Source of the DNA: an uncultured Subdoligranulum sp.
GTDB taxonomy: Bacteria > Bacillota > Clostridia > Oscillospirales > Ruminococcaceae
Direction of reading: 5' to 3'
Assembly: GCA_904390925.1 (NCBI GenBank)
Contig: CAJFMB010000017.1
Coordinates: 1 to 32,520, forward strand
Length of the DNA: 32,520 nt
The notes below the pieces were generated by a model that saw only the letters and a program-made list of their open reading frames with translations, did not search any database and was not told the DNA's origin. Position 1 is the first letter of the stretch. The number at the start of each line of letters is the position of its first letter. Below, in pieces: positions 1 through 7,149 of the stretch. A program made the position numbers and the translations under genes.

Positions 1-799
1 CGAGCGCACCAACGTCTGGGCCTGGAAGCATCCCCACCACGACGGCACCGTCACCTACACCCGCCTGCAGGGCGATGTCCGCTTCTACGATGTGGACTTC
101 GGCTATGTGCCGGGAAAGACCGTGCTGCATGACATCTCGCTCTACGCAAAGCCGGGCCAGAAGGTGGCTTTCGTCGGCTCCACCGGTGCCGGCAAGACCA
201 CCATCACCAACCTGATCAACCGCTTCTACGACATTGCCGACGGCAAGATCCGCTACGACGGCATCAACATCAACAAGATCAAGAAGGATGACCTGCGTCA
301 TTCGCTGGGCATCGTGCTGCAGGACACCAACCTGTTCACCGGCACCGTCATGGAGAACATCCGCTACGGCAACCTGGAGGCCCATGACGAGGAGTGCATC
401 GCCGCCGCCAAGCTGGCCGGTGCCGACGACTTCATCCGCCGCCTGCCCGAGGGCTACAACACCATGCTGACCGGCAACGGCGCCAACCTGTCCCAGGGCC
501 AGCGCCAGCTGCTGGCCATCGCCCGTGCCGCTGTGGCTGACCCGCCGGTCATGATCATGGATGAGGCAACCTCCTCCATCGATACCCACACCGAGGCCAT
601 TGTCCAGCGCGGCATGGACGCCCTGATGACCGGCCGTACCACCTTTGTCATCGCCCACCGTCTGTCCACGGTGCAGAACGCCGACGCCATCATGGTCCTG
701 GATCACGGCCGCATCATCGAGCGCGGCACCCACGACCAGCTGATCGCCCTGCATGGTACCTACTACCAGCTGTACACCGGCGCACTGGAACTGGACTAA
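1..799 (+). CDS. ABC exporter ATP-binding domain (3' part of gene, start outside window)
   Basis: The reading frame is open from base 2, so this is the C-terminal part of a larger protein, most likely a membrane-domain/ATPase half-transporter of the MsbA/multidrug exporter type. The visible part is a complete nucleotide-binding domain: Walker A GSTGAGKTT, Q-loop in GIVLQDTNLF, signature LSQGQRQ, Walker B VMIMDEATSSID with the catalytic Glu, and the switch His in IAHRLST. The NBD fold and the D-loop SSID are those of exporters, not importers. A GTG at 92 is only an internal codon; homology runs upstream of it without a break. The substrate cannot be told from the ATPase part. Such half-transporters often occur as adjacent pairs, and the partner would lie left of the window. 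A terminator hairpin follows 35 bases after the stop. Confidence 0.93.
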   Translation, partial: ERTNVWAWKHPHHDGTVTYTRLQGDVRFYDVDFGYVPGKTVLHDISLYAKPGQKVAFVGSTGAGKTTITNLINRFYDIADGKIRYDGININKIKKDDLRHSLGIVLQDTNLFTGTVMENIRYGNLEAHDEECIAAAKLAGADDFIRRLPEGYNTMLTGNGANLSQGQRQLLAIARAAVADPPVMIMDEATSSIDTHTEAIVQRGMDALMTGRTTFVIAHRLSTVQNADAIMVLDHGRIIERGTHDQLIALHGTYYQLYTGALELD

Positions 800-833
800 G
801 TTCATCGATACAAAGAAAAAGAAGTCAGAAAAA

Positions 834-885
834 CGGCCCTGCTTCCCGGAAATCTCCGGGCGGCAGGGCCGCTTTGTTGTTGTTT
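834..885. terminator. Rho-independent terminator, probably bidirectional
   Basis: The stem CGGCCCTGC (834-842) pairs with GCAGGGCCG (863-871) around an inner CCCGG/CCGGG stem, followed by a T-rich tract on the + strand. Read on the - strand, the hairpin is followed by TTTTT. It can therefore end both the ABC exporter gene (+) and the lipoprotein gene (-) that converge here. Confidence 0.8.
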
Positions 886-889
886 TCTG

Positions 890-2182
890 TCAGCCGGCCA
901 GCGCGCTCAGCGCCGAGTCGGCAAAGACGCTGCGGACCCATTCGCTGTAGCTGGCGGGGTCGGTGTCGGCCAGCTTGCGGCCGGCAGCGGCCAGGGTCTG
1001 GTTCTGGCTGACGGTCAGGGCGGATTCCGGCAGAATGCCGGTGCTGACCACCTGGATCTGCAAAGCGCCCAGCGTGGTGGTGTCGCTGGCGGTGTTCCAG
1101 GGGGTCAGCAGAAGCAGCTCATCGGTCAAAACCGAGCTGCCGCTGCTGTACAGCCACAAAATGGCAGAGACGGCACCCTCCACATTGGCCGAGCCGGAGG
1201 GAATGGCCAGATACCCGGCGCAGGCCAGGGTGGGGTAGTTCATCAGGCCGGTCAGGTTGTATTCCTGGCTGGACAGGTCCCCCGACACGTAATAGCACTT
1301 GACCGGCACCGGCACCAGCTTCTGTACCGCGTCCACCCCCAGCTGGGCGGTCAGGTCGGCCAGGCTGGCCCGGACAAACAGCGCCTTGCCGTCCGCCACT
1401 GCCGCGGCGGCTTCCGCCTGGGTCTGGGTGGTGGAGGCGGCAGTGTTGGTCAGCTCCAGCGTCAGGGCGTTGTAGATGCCGCCCAGCGGGCCGGACAGAG
1501 TGGCTTCGGTGTGCTGGGAGCCCGCCGCCAGCAGTGCGCTGGTGTACAGCGGCCCACCCCAGGCAGCCACGGCGTCCCCGCCGCCGATGGCAAAGACCTC
1601 TTCCAGGTTGGCGGCCGCCTCCGGCCGGTCCTGGGGCATCGAGTAGCTGTTGCCGTTGAGGGTCATGGGGATGGTGGTGGGGGCCACCAGCCAGCCGCTC
1701 ACCGACAGCACAAAGTTTTTCCATTCGTTCCAGCTGGCGTTCTGCAGGTCGGCCAGGCCGGTGTCCCCCAGCAAAGCGGTCAGCAGGTCGCCGTTTGCCC
1801 AGTAGGCGTAGAGCGAGCGCCCCAGCGGCAGCGCCGTGACCCCGCCGGAGGTGTCGTAGCCGGCCCGCTCCGCCGCCGCAGCCAGCAGCGGCTGGTCGGC
1901 CAGGTTCTGCCAGCCGTCGCCGTCCGGCAGCCCGGACAGCAGCGCCAGGTCGGCGGATGCCGCGTCGTCCACCCATTCAATGGTCACGCCCTGATCCTCA
2001 CCGTAGCGGGTCAGGGCGGTGCGCAGGGCACTGGGGTCGGGCGCGTCGCAGCTGACCCGCAGCGTCTGGGCAGCGGGCGCCGCGGGAGCCTGGGCCAGCG
2101 CGGCGGGAGTGCCGGTCTGGCCGCCGGCAGAACAGCCCGCCAGCAGACAGGCTGCGGTCAAAAGTGCGGCAATGCGTTTCAT
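890..2182 (-). CDS. Solute-binding-protein-like lipoprotein
   Basis: This encodes a 430-residue secreted lipoprotein. The start at 2182 is preceded by AAAGGAG and gives a textbook type II signal peptide, MKRIAALLTAACLLAGC, with lipobox LAGC. An Ala/Pro-rich linker follows, then a mature domain that looks like a family 1 extracellular solute-binding protein: early ITIEW-like strand (VTIEWVDD), a GKALFVRASLADL segment in the place of the usual GKAAM element, and a late Trp-rich region. I infer a role in capturing a sugar-like ligand, but the match is by overall pattern and not by a diagnostic motif. No permease or ATPase genes lie beside it, so its transporter partner, if any, is elsewhere. An upstream ATG at 2263 has no ribosome site and would bury the signal peptide. 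An alternative is a lipoprotein of unknown function with an SBP-like fold. Confidence 0.75.
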   Translation of the reverse strand: MKRIAALLTAACLLAGCSAGGQTGTPAALAQAPAAPAAQTLRVSCDAPDPSALRTALTRYGEDQGVTIEWVDDAASADLALLSGLPDGDGWQNLADQPLLAAAAERAGYDTSGGVTALPLGRSLYAYWANGDLLTALLGDTGLADLQNASWNEWKNFVLSVSGWLVAPTTIPMTLNGNSYSMPQDRPEAAANLEEVFAIGGGDAVAAWGGPLYTSALLAAGSQHTEATLSGPLGGIYNALTLELTNTAASTTQTQAEAAAAVADGKALFVRASLADLTAQLGVDAVQKLVPVPVKCYYVSGDLSSQEYNLTGLMNYPTLACAGYLAIPSGSANVEGAVSAILWLYSSGSSVLTDELLLLTPWNTASDTTTLGALQIQVVSTGILPESALTVSQNQTLAAAGRKLADTDPASYSEWVRSVFADSALSALAG

Positions 2183-2241
2183 GCAAGGTGTCTCCTTTGA
2201 AGAAAAGGGCAGCCTGTCCGCAACCGGGGCAGGCGGACCCC

Positions 2242-2267
2242 TGGGTAACTTGGTACTACCCATTATA
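2242..2267 (-). promoter_or_regulatory. Promoter -10 with overlapping palindrome (lipoprotein gene)
   Basis: A perfect TATAAT lies on the - strand at 2267-2262; the -35 (TGGAAA at 2290-2285, 17-base spacer) is weak. Immediately downstream, over the expected transcription start, is the inverted repeat TGGGTA-N9-TACCCA (2242-2262). Its position fits an operator, though a leader hairpin would look the same. Confidence 0.5.
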
Positions 2268-2315
2268 CCGGATGTGCGGCGCTTTTTCCACTGTATGAAA
2301 GAAGAAATTGCGGCG

Positions 2316-2345
2316 GTTTTCCCCGGGACGGATTTATGGTATAAT
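2316..2345 (+). promoter_or_regulatory. Extended -10 promoter of the AlaX-type gene
   Basis: TGG-TATAAT at 2337-2345 is an extended -10 element 32 bases before the start codon. No good -35 is present, which is usual for extended -10 promoters. AAAGGAG at 2362-2368 is the ribosome site. Confidence 0.6.
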
Positions 2346-2376
2346 GACAGGATATGAATGGAAAGGAGTCTGTCCC

Positions 2377-3549
2377 ATGCTGCCCACCCGCCGCCTGTAC
2401 GAGTCGGAACCCTACGGGGCCGAATTTACCGCCAATGTCCTTGCCTGCCGTCCCGATGTGCGGGACCCGGCCTACTGGCAGTGCGCGCTGGACGCCACCG
2501 CCTTTTACCCGGAGGGCGGCGGCCAGCCCTGTGACCTGGGGCTTCTGGGCGGGGAGCCGGTGCTGGCGGTGGAGCAGGACGGCGACGGGGTGATCTGGCA
2601 CCGCACCGCCCGCCCGCTGGCCCAGGGGCAGACGGTGTCCGGCGCCATCGACTGGGACCGCCGGTTTGACCACATGCAGCAGCACACCGGCGAGCACATC
2701 CTCAGCGGTACGCTGCACCGGATGTTCGGCGCCGAGAATGTGGGGTTCCACATCGGCAGCCCCTGGGTGCGGATGGACATGAACCTGCCGCTGACCCCCC
2801 AGCAGCTTGCCGAGGCGGAGCGGGCCGCCAACCGGACGGTGCAGACCGACGGGGCCATCCGCTGCTGGTACCCCGAGCCGGCGCAGCTGGCAGAGCTGGA
2901 CTACCGCAGCAAAAAGGAGCTGACCGGCCCTGTGCGGCTGGTGGACGCGGCGGGGGCGGACCTGTGCGCCTGCTGCGGCACCCATGTGGCCACCGCCGGA
3001 CAGGTGGGGATGATCAAGATTCTTTCGGCCCAGCATTACAAGGGCGGGGTACGGCTGGCGGTGGCCTGCGGCATGCGGGCGGTGACCGAGCTGCAGGCGC
3101 TGACCGCCGACGCCCAGGCCGCGGGCGCCAGAATGAGCGTGCCGGCCGGGCAGCTGGCGGGGGCCGCCGGCCGGCTTCTGGAGGCCCAGGCGGCGCTGAA
3201 GCAGCGGGCCCACGCATTGCAGACCAACCTGTGCGAGGCGCTGGCCGCCGCGGCACAGCCGGGGCAGGGGCAGGTGTTGTTTCTGGAAGGGGTCGACGGC
3301 GACGGACTGCGCCGCATTGCCATGACCCTGGCCGGCGCCACCGGTGCCCGGTGTGCGGTGCTGGCCCCCGGCGGGCAGGGACTTTCCTACGCGCTGGCGG
3401 CCGGACCCGACGGCGATGTGCGGGAGCTCTGCCGCCGCCTGAACGCGGAATTTTCCGGCCGCGGCGGCGGCAAGGCGGGCTTTTGCCAGGGCAGCCTGCC
3501 CGCCGATGCGGACCGGCAGGCGGTGGAACGGTTTCTGCAAAATGGTTGA
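2377..3549 (+). CDS. Alanyl-tRNA editing protein, long AlaX type
   Basis: This 390-residue protein is related to the editing half of alanyl-tRNA synthetase and should hydrolyse mischarged Ser- or Gly-tRNA(Ala) in trans in the cytoplasm. Visible features in order: the N-terminal beta-barrel with FYPEGGGQPCD (43-53), the zinc and catalytic motif HTGEH (103-107, HxxxH), the second zinc motif CCGTH (C199-x3-H203), and a C-terminal DHHA1-like domain ending in RGGGKAGFCQGS. There is no aminoacylation domain, so it is not AlaRS itself; the DHHA1 end makes it the long (AlaX-L) class. The ATG at 2377 was chosen because AAAGGAG lies 8 bases upstream and the domain begins there; upstream in-frame codons overlap the promoter. 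It is monocistronic, with its own promoter and terminator. Confidence 0.9.
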   Translation: MLPTRRLYESEPYGAEFTANVLACRPDVRDPAYWQCALDATAFYPEGGGQPCDLGLLGGEPVLAVEQDGDGVIWHRTARPLAQGQTVSGAIDWDRRFDHMQQHTGEHILSGTLHRMFGAENVGFHIGSPWVRMDMNLPLTPQQLAEAERAANRTVQTDGAIRCWYPEPAQLAELDYRSKKELTGPVRLVDAAGADLCACCGTHVATAGQVGMIKILSAQHYKGGVRLAVACGMRAVTELQALTADAQAAGARMSVPAGQLAGAAGRLLEAQAALKQRAHALQTNLCEALAAAAQPGQGQVLFLEGVDGDGLRRIAMTLAGATGARCAVLAPGGQGLSYALAAGPDGDVRELCRRLNAEFSGRGGGKAGFCQGSLPADADRQAVERFLQNG

Positions 3550-3582
3550 AGGTACCCCGCATACGTCACATATAATATGGAA

Positions 3583-3626
3583 CACGCCCCGGGAAGGAAT
3601 TGGCCTTCCCGGGGCGTGCGCTTTTT
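3583..3626 (+). terminator. Strong Rho-independent terminator after AlaX gene
   Basis: A perfect 15-bp stem (3583-3597 with 3604-3618) with a 6-base loop is followed by CGCTTTTT. Confidence 0.9.
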
Positions 3627-3662
3627 ACAGGGAGCAGCCGGCGGCAGACAACTCTGCCCGCC

Positions 3663-3959
3663 TTATCCCTTGCGGAAGCAATCAATAATTCCCATCAGTG
3701 CCGACACCTGCTTTTCAGAGAGCCCTTTTACCGAGATACTTGCCGTATTCTCCACGCCCAGCAGATAATCGGTCGAGACGCCAAATTGCTTTGCCAGTTC
3801 CACCACATAGGGCGTGGATGGCACCGAAAGCCCCATCTCCCAGGCGTTCACCCCTGCGCGGGAGATCCCCAGCCGCCGGGCGACCTCCGCCTGTGTCAGG
3901 CCCGCCTGTTCCCGGAGTGTTTTAATCCTGTCCGCCAATGTCATCAATTCTTTGGTCAT
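3663..3959 (-). CDS. XRE-family HTH transcriptional regulator
   Basis: This 98-residue DNA-binding protein has a Cro/C1-type helix-turn-helix near the N-terminus: LADRIKTLREQAGLTQAEVA, then RRLGISRAGVNAWEMG as turn and recognition helix, then the typical VPSTPYVVELAKQFGVSTDYLLG. About 30 residues remain, enough for a short oligomerisation segment but no sensor domain. It is transcribed away from a DUF6591-type lipoprotein gene through a 142-bp AT-rich spacer that contains repeated TGATA/TATCA half-sites, so I infer autoregulation and control of the neighbour. AGGG sits shortly before the ATG at 3959. Confidence 0.88.
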   Translation of the reverse strand: MTKELMTLADRIKTLREQAGLTQAEVARRLGISRAGVNAWEMGLSVPSTPYVVELAKQFGVSTDYLLGVENTASISVKGLSEKQVSALMGIIDCFRKG

Positions 3960-3995
3960 AGCCCTTCACCCATCCACAGGGTACACTAGTCATTC

Positions 3996-4019
3996 TGATA
4001 TTGCTTTATCATTATGATA
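3996..4019. promoter_or_regulatory. Operator-like palindromes in the XRE/lipoprotein spacer
   Basis: Three half-sites lie in alternating orientation: TGATA (3996-4000), TATCA (4007-4011) and TGATA (4015-4019). Together they form TGATA-N6-TATCA and TATCA-N3-TGATA, sharing the middle half-site. This is the arrangement expected for an XRE dimer operator next to its own gene. The binding itself is inference. Confidence 0.55.
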
Positions 4020-4026
4020 TTTATAA

Positions 4027-4054
4027 TTGACATTCCATGAATTTTCTCTATAAT
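4027..4054 (+). promoter_or_regulatory. Full-consensus sigma-A promoter
   Basis: TTGACA (4027-4032), a 16-base spacer and TATAAT (4049-4054) lie upstream of the lipoprotein gene. Both hexamers match the consensus exactly, which is unusual in this GC-rich window. It lies 8 bases from the XRE operator-like repeats, so repression by the regulator is plausible. Confidence 0.85.
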
Positions 4055-4101
4055 TTTAAGTGACCAGATCCAAAAAACTGGCAATGTATGGGAGGATTCA
4101 A

Positions 4102-5250
4102 ATGATGAAAAGGATTGTTGCAACACTTCTCGCCGCAGCCCTGGCAATGTCTGCGGCCGGCTGCGGGACCCAAGCTTCCGGTGCCCCTTCCAACACACAG
4201 AGCCCATCTGCCTCTGTCCCGGCCGCAACCCCTGCGCCTGCCGGCGATGATGACAGCCTGTACGGCAGGGCGTCCGCAGACATCGAGCAGACCGTCGGCG
4301 CGCTCACCGCAGAGTACGGCACTCTCACCGCAGACATCACCACCTATGACGACTATGTGGCGAATGCGGACCGGGTGGAGGCATTTTATGACACCATCGT
4401 GGCGGAGACGGAATCGCTGTGCATTCGCCTGCGGGAATACGGCGCCGACTATGTGGATACTGTGCTGGCTTCCGGTTTGCCCAGTGACGAGATGTATGAC
4501 GAGATGGACACCCTGTACGATGACCTGTACGACGATGCCGGCGACGATGTGTACGACGAAATCTATGATGACCTGATGGATGATCTGTACGATGCCTTTT
4601 ATGACGGCGTGTTGGATGAGCAGCCGGACGACGTGGAATTTTCCGATTGGATTGATACGCATTCCAATGAATATGAAATGTGGGTGGACTGCCACTCTGA
4701 CATTTACAGCGAAGTGACAGAATGCCGTTCCGACATTTATAAGATGACCAGCGACATTAGAAGTGAACTGTTCAGCGATGACCTGGACCGCGCCGCTAAA
4801 AAACTTGCCGATTTCCGGGAGGACATCCAGGATTTGAAGGATGGCGCCGGTGGCAGCGCCGCCGCAAGCCAGTCGGTGCCTCAGCCGGAAAGCGCCCCGG
4901 ATGAGGGAGAAACTGCCGCCCCCGCTGCGCCTACCGGCGATGATGACAGCACCGCCGCGCAGGACAGTTCCGAGGCGCTGGTGGACGGAATGCGCCCGGA
5001 CTTCAAAAATGCCATGGACGAGTACGAATCCTTCATGGACGAGTATTGCGCCTTCATGGAAAAGTACGGCGAGTCCGACGGCACAGACCCCTCAATGCTG
5101 GCGGATTACTTCTCCTTCCTGGAACAGTATACCGAAATGGCGAACGCCTTCGACCAATGGAACAGCGAGGACTTGAATAACGCCGAGTTGTCCTACTATC
5201 TCGAGGTCCAGACCCGCGTCAACCAAAAACTGCTGGACGTTGCACAATAA
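4102..5250 (+). CDS. Acidic lipoprotein with C-terminal DUF6591-type domain
   Basis: This 382-residue predicted lipoprotein starts with the signal MKRIVATLLAAALAMSAAGC; Cys21 would be lipidated, although the lipobox AAGC is weak at -3. After an Ala/Ser/Pro linker comes a helical region that is extremely rich in Asp and Tyr (about residues 128-178, e.g. DTLYDDLYDDAGDDVYDEIY). A second low-complexity linker repeats the motif GDDDS seen in the first (about 48-52 and 279-283). The last about 88 residues (VDGMRPDFKNAMDEYESF to LLDVAQ) match my memory of DUF6591, found in gut Clostridia lipoproteins; no biochemical function is known to me. The start at 4102 has GGAGG 6 bases upstream; the upstream ATG at 4060 lies almost at the promoter. 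It is divergent from the XRE gene and ends at its own terminator. Confidence 0.82.
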   Translation: MMKRIVATLLAAALAMSAAGCGTQASGAPSNTQSPSASVPAATPAPAGDDDSLYGRASADIEQTVGALTAEYGTLTADITTYDDYVANADRVEAFYDTIVAETESLCIRLREYGADYVDTVLASGLPSDEMYDEMDTLYDDLYDDAGDDVYDEIYDDLMDDLYDAFYDGVLDEQPDDVEFSDWIDTHSNEYEMWVDCHSDIYSEVTECRSDIYKMTSDIRSELFSDDLDRAAKKLADFREDIQDLKDGAGGSAAASQSVPQPESAPDEGETAAPAAPTGDDDSTAAQDSSEALVDGMRPDFKNAMDEYESFMDEYCAFMEKYGESDGTDPSMLADYFSFLEQYTEMANAFDQWNSEDLNNAELSYYLEVQTRVNQKLLDVAQ

Positions 5251-5263
5251 CCACCGGCTTTCC

Positions 5264-5310
5264 GCCCCGGACGAACCGCCCTGCCAGGCGGCGGTGTCCG
5301 GGGCCTTTTT
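5264..5310 (+). terminator. Rho-independent terminator
   Basis: GCCCCGGAC (5264-5272) pairs with GTCCGGGGC (5296-5304), with an inner ACCGCC/GGCGGT stem, followed by CTTTTT. Confidence 0.88.
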
Positions 5311-5340
5311 GTCCCGGCCCATCCTTTGCGCACGGCACAG

Positions 5341-5369
5341 TTGCCCTTCCGCTCCGCTTTTGGTACAAT
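5341..5369 (+). promoter_or_regulatory. Promoter of trmB
   Basis: TTGCCC (5341-5346), a 17-base spacer and TACAAT (5364-5369), with TGG directly before the -10. Confidence 0.65.
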
Positions 5370-5420
5370 GGTTGCAGAAGATTTTGTAGAAGAATTTCGA
5401 TAAAACAGGAGACCTGTACC

Positions 5421-6164
5421 ATGCGAATGCGTTTCAAACCCTATGCCCGGCCGGAACTGCTGGCCTGCGACTTCCACGTTCACGAGCCGCTGACCCATGC
5501 CGGCCACTGGCACGAGATTTTCCCCCGGCCCGACCAGCCGCTGCACCTGGAACTGGGCTGCGGCAAGGGCGGGTTTCTGGCCCAGCTGGCGCCCCGGGAC
5601 CCCAGCATCAACTATCTGGGCATCGACATCACCGACAAGGTGCTGATCCTGGCCAAGCGCAAGGTGGAGGCCGCCTACGCCCAGCGGGGCATCCCCACCG
5701 ACAATGTGCGCATTGCCTCGCTGGACATCGAGCGGATGCACCTGGTCTTTGCCCCCGCCGACACGGTGCAGCGCATCTACATCAACTTCTGCAACCCCTG
5801 GAGCAAGAACGCCGGCAGCAACAAGCACCGGCTGACCCATCCCCGGCAGCTGCTGCAGTACCGTGCCCTCATGCCCGAGGGCGCCGAGATCTACTTCAAG
5901 ACCGACGACGACGATCTGTTCCGGGACAGCCTGGGCTATTTCCCGGCGGCCGGCTTCGAAATCACCTGGCAGACCTTTGATCTGCACAAAAATGAGCCGG
6001 ACTGGAACATCCGCACCGAACACGAGGGCATGTTCAGCGAGCAGGGGATCCCCATCAAGGCACTGATCGCCCGCAAACTGCCCGACTCCGCCGTCACCTG
6101 GCAGGAACCCAAGGCCCGCGCCGCTGCTGCCGACCCCGACCTGGCCCCTGCAACCGAGGAATAA
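5421..6164 (+). CDS. trmB: tRNA (guanine-N7-)-methyltransferase TrmB
   Basis: This 247-residue SAM-dependent enzyme forms m7G46 in the variable loop of tRNAs. It shows the SAM-binding LELGCGKGGFLAQLA, the acidic end of the next strand in YLGIDITDKVL, the family block INFCNPWSKNAGSNKHRLTH, and the C-terminal catalytic-site strand IYFKTDDDDLF. The block usually reads F-x-D-P-W-P-K-x-R-H; here Asp-Pro-Trp-Pro is Asn-Pro-Trp-Ser, which I have noted as a variant and not as proof of inactivity. AGGAG lies 9 bases before the ATG. The last about 20 residues are Ala-rich and variable. A CmpB-family membrane protein follows 15 bases downstream and is probably cotranscribed. Confidence 0.92.
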   Translation: MRMRFKPYARPELLACDFHVHEPLTHAGHWHEIFPRPDQPLHLELGCGKGGFLAQLAPRDPSINYLGIDITDKVLILAKRKVEAAYAQRGIPTDNVRIASLDIERMHLVFAPADTVQRIYINFCNPWSKNAGSNKHRLTHPRQLLQYRALMPEGAEIYFKTDDDDLFRDSLGYFPAAGFEITWQTFDLHKNEPDWNIRTEHEGMFSEQGIPIKALIARKLPDSAVTWQEPKARAAAADPDLAPATEE

Positions 6165-6179
6165 ACACTTCGTACTATT

Positions 6180-7028
6180 ATGACATATCAATACATTCTG
6201 TATTTCTTTATTTATGCCGTTCTGGGCTGGGTGGCGGAGGTCGCCTTTGCCGCCGTCAAGGAACACCGGCTGGTCAACCGGGGCTTCCTCAACGGGCCGC
6301 TGTGCCCCATCTACGGCTTCGGCATGGTGGCCATGCTGCTGTTGCTGGCCCCCTGGCCGGACAGCCTGCCCGCCGTCTTTCTGGGCGGCATGGTCATTAC
6401 CACCGCCATCGAGTGGCTGGCCGGTTGGATTCTGTACAAGCTCTTCCGCGCCCGCTGGTGGGATTACTCCTCCATGCCCTTCAACCTGGGCGGCTTTGTC
6501 TGCCTGCCCTTCTCGCTTTTGTGGGGCCTGGCCAGCGTCGTCATGTTCCGGCTGGTGCATCCGCCCATTGCCCGGCTGGTGGGAATGATTCCGCTGCTGG
6601 TGCTGCAGGTGCTGGACGGGGTGCTCCTGGTGCTGTTCCTGGTGGATGTGGCGGGTTCCGTCGCGGTGGCGGTGGGCTTTGCCCGGCGGCTGCGGCAGCT
6701 GGAGGAACTGCGGGCTGCCATGCGCCGGGCAAGTGACCGTCTGACCCAGGTGGTGGGCGGCAAGGCGCTGACCGCCGACGAGCTTTGGGACGAAGGACGG
6801 CTGCAGCTGGCCCTGGCCCGGCTGGAAGGCCGGGAAAATGCCGCCGAGGCGCTGGCCCAGCTGAAGACCCGCCGCGCCGAGGCCGCCGCCCGCTACCGGG
6901 AAGCGGCCGCCCGGCTGCAGCGGCATCCGCTGTTCGGCGCCGGGCGCCTTGTGCGGGCGTTTCCCAATCTGCGCAGCCTGGACCACACCGAGGTGCTGGC
7001 CCTGCTGCGCCGTCACCTGAAAAAGTGA
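6180..7028 (+). CDS. CmpB-type (DUF1113) putative ABC-transporter permease
   Basis: This 282-residue protein has an N-terminal membrane domain of about four to five hydrophobic segments (residues 1-155) and a C-terminal Ala/Arg/Glu-rich helical tail. Diagnostic family stretches are NRGFLNGPLCPIYGFG and, after TAIEWLAGWILYKLF, the conserved WWDYSSMPFNLGGFVCLPFS. The family is annotated as putative ABC permease, but no ATPase gene is adjacent and the real role is unknown. The long charged tail (LRQLEELRAAMRRASDR and onward) is probably cytoplasmic coiled coil. There is no recognisable Shine-Dalgarno before the ATG at 6180, so translation is probably coupled to trmB, which ends 15 bases upstream. 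Confidence 0.85.
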   Translation: MTYQYILYFFIYAVLGWVAEVAFAAVKEHRLVNRGFLNGPLCPIYGFGMVAMLLLLAPWPDSLPAVFLGGMVITTAIEWLAGWILYKLFRARWWDYSSMPFNLGGFVCLPFSLLWGLASVVMFRLVHPPIARLVGMIPLLVLQVLDGVLLVLFLVDVAGSVAVAVGFARRLRQLEELRAAMRRASDRLTQVVGGKALTADELWDEGRLQLALARLEGRENAAEALAQLKTRRAEAAARYREAAARLQRHPLFGAGRLVRAFPNLRSLDHTEVLALLRRHLKK

Positions 7029-7059
7029 GACTTTCCGCCCGCAACAGGCCCCGGATGCT

Positions 7060-7088
7060 TTGTCCGGCGGTACAATCTATGGTATACT
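7060..7088 (+). promoter_or_regulatory. Promoter of nitrite/sulfite reductase gene
   Basis: TTGTCC (7060-7065), a 17-base spacer and TATACT (7083-7088), with TGG before the -10. The coding start is about 60 bases downstream. Confidence 0.72.
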
Positions 7089-7149
7089 GGGAACAATCGC
7101 GGGACAGTGTGCATTGCCCCGGTTCCCAAGACAGAAAGAGAGGACTACT

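Noticed and set aside
2263-3585. 440-codon open frame on the - strand opposite the AlaX-type gene
   Set aside because: Low-complexity Ala/Gly/Arg translation with no motif; the + strand frame has all AlaX zinc motifs, a promoter and a ribosome site.
4007-4019. AT-rich spacer as an integration (att) site
   Set aside because: No second copy of the sequence, integrase or tRNA gene is near; the repeats fit a repressor operator better.
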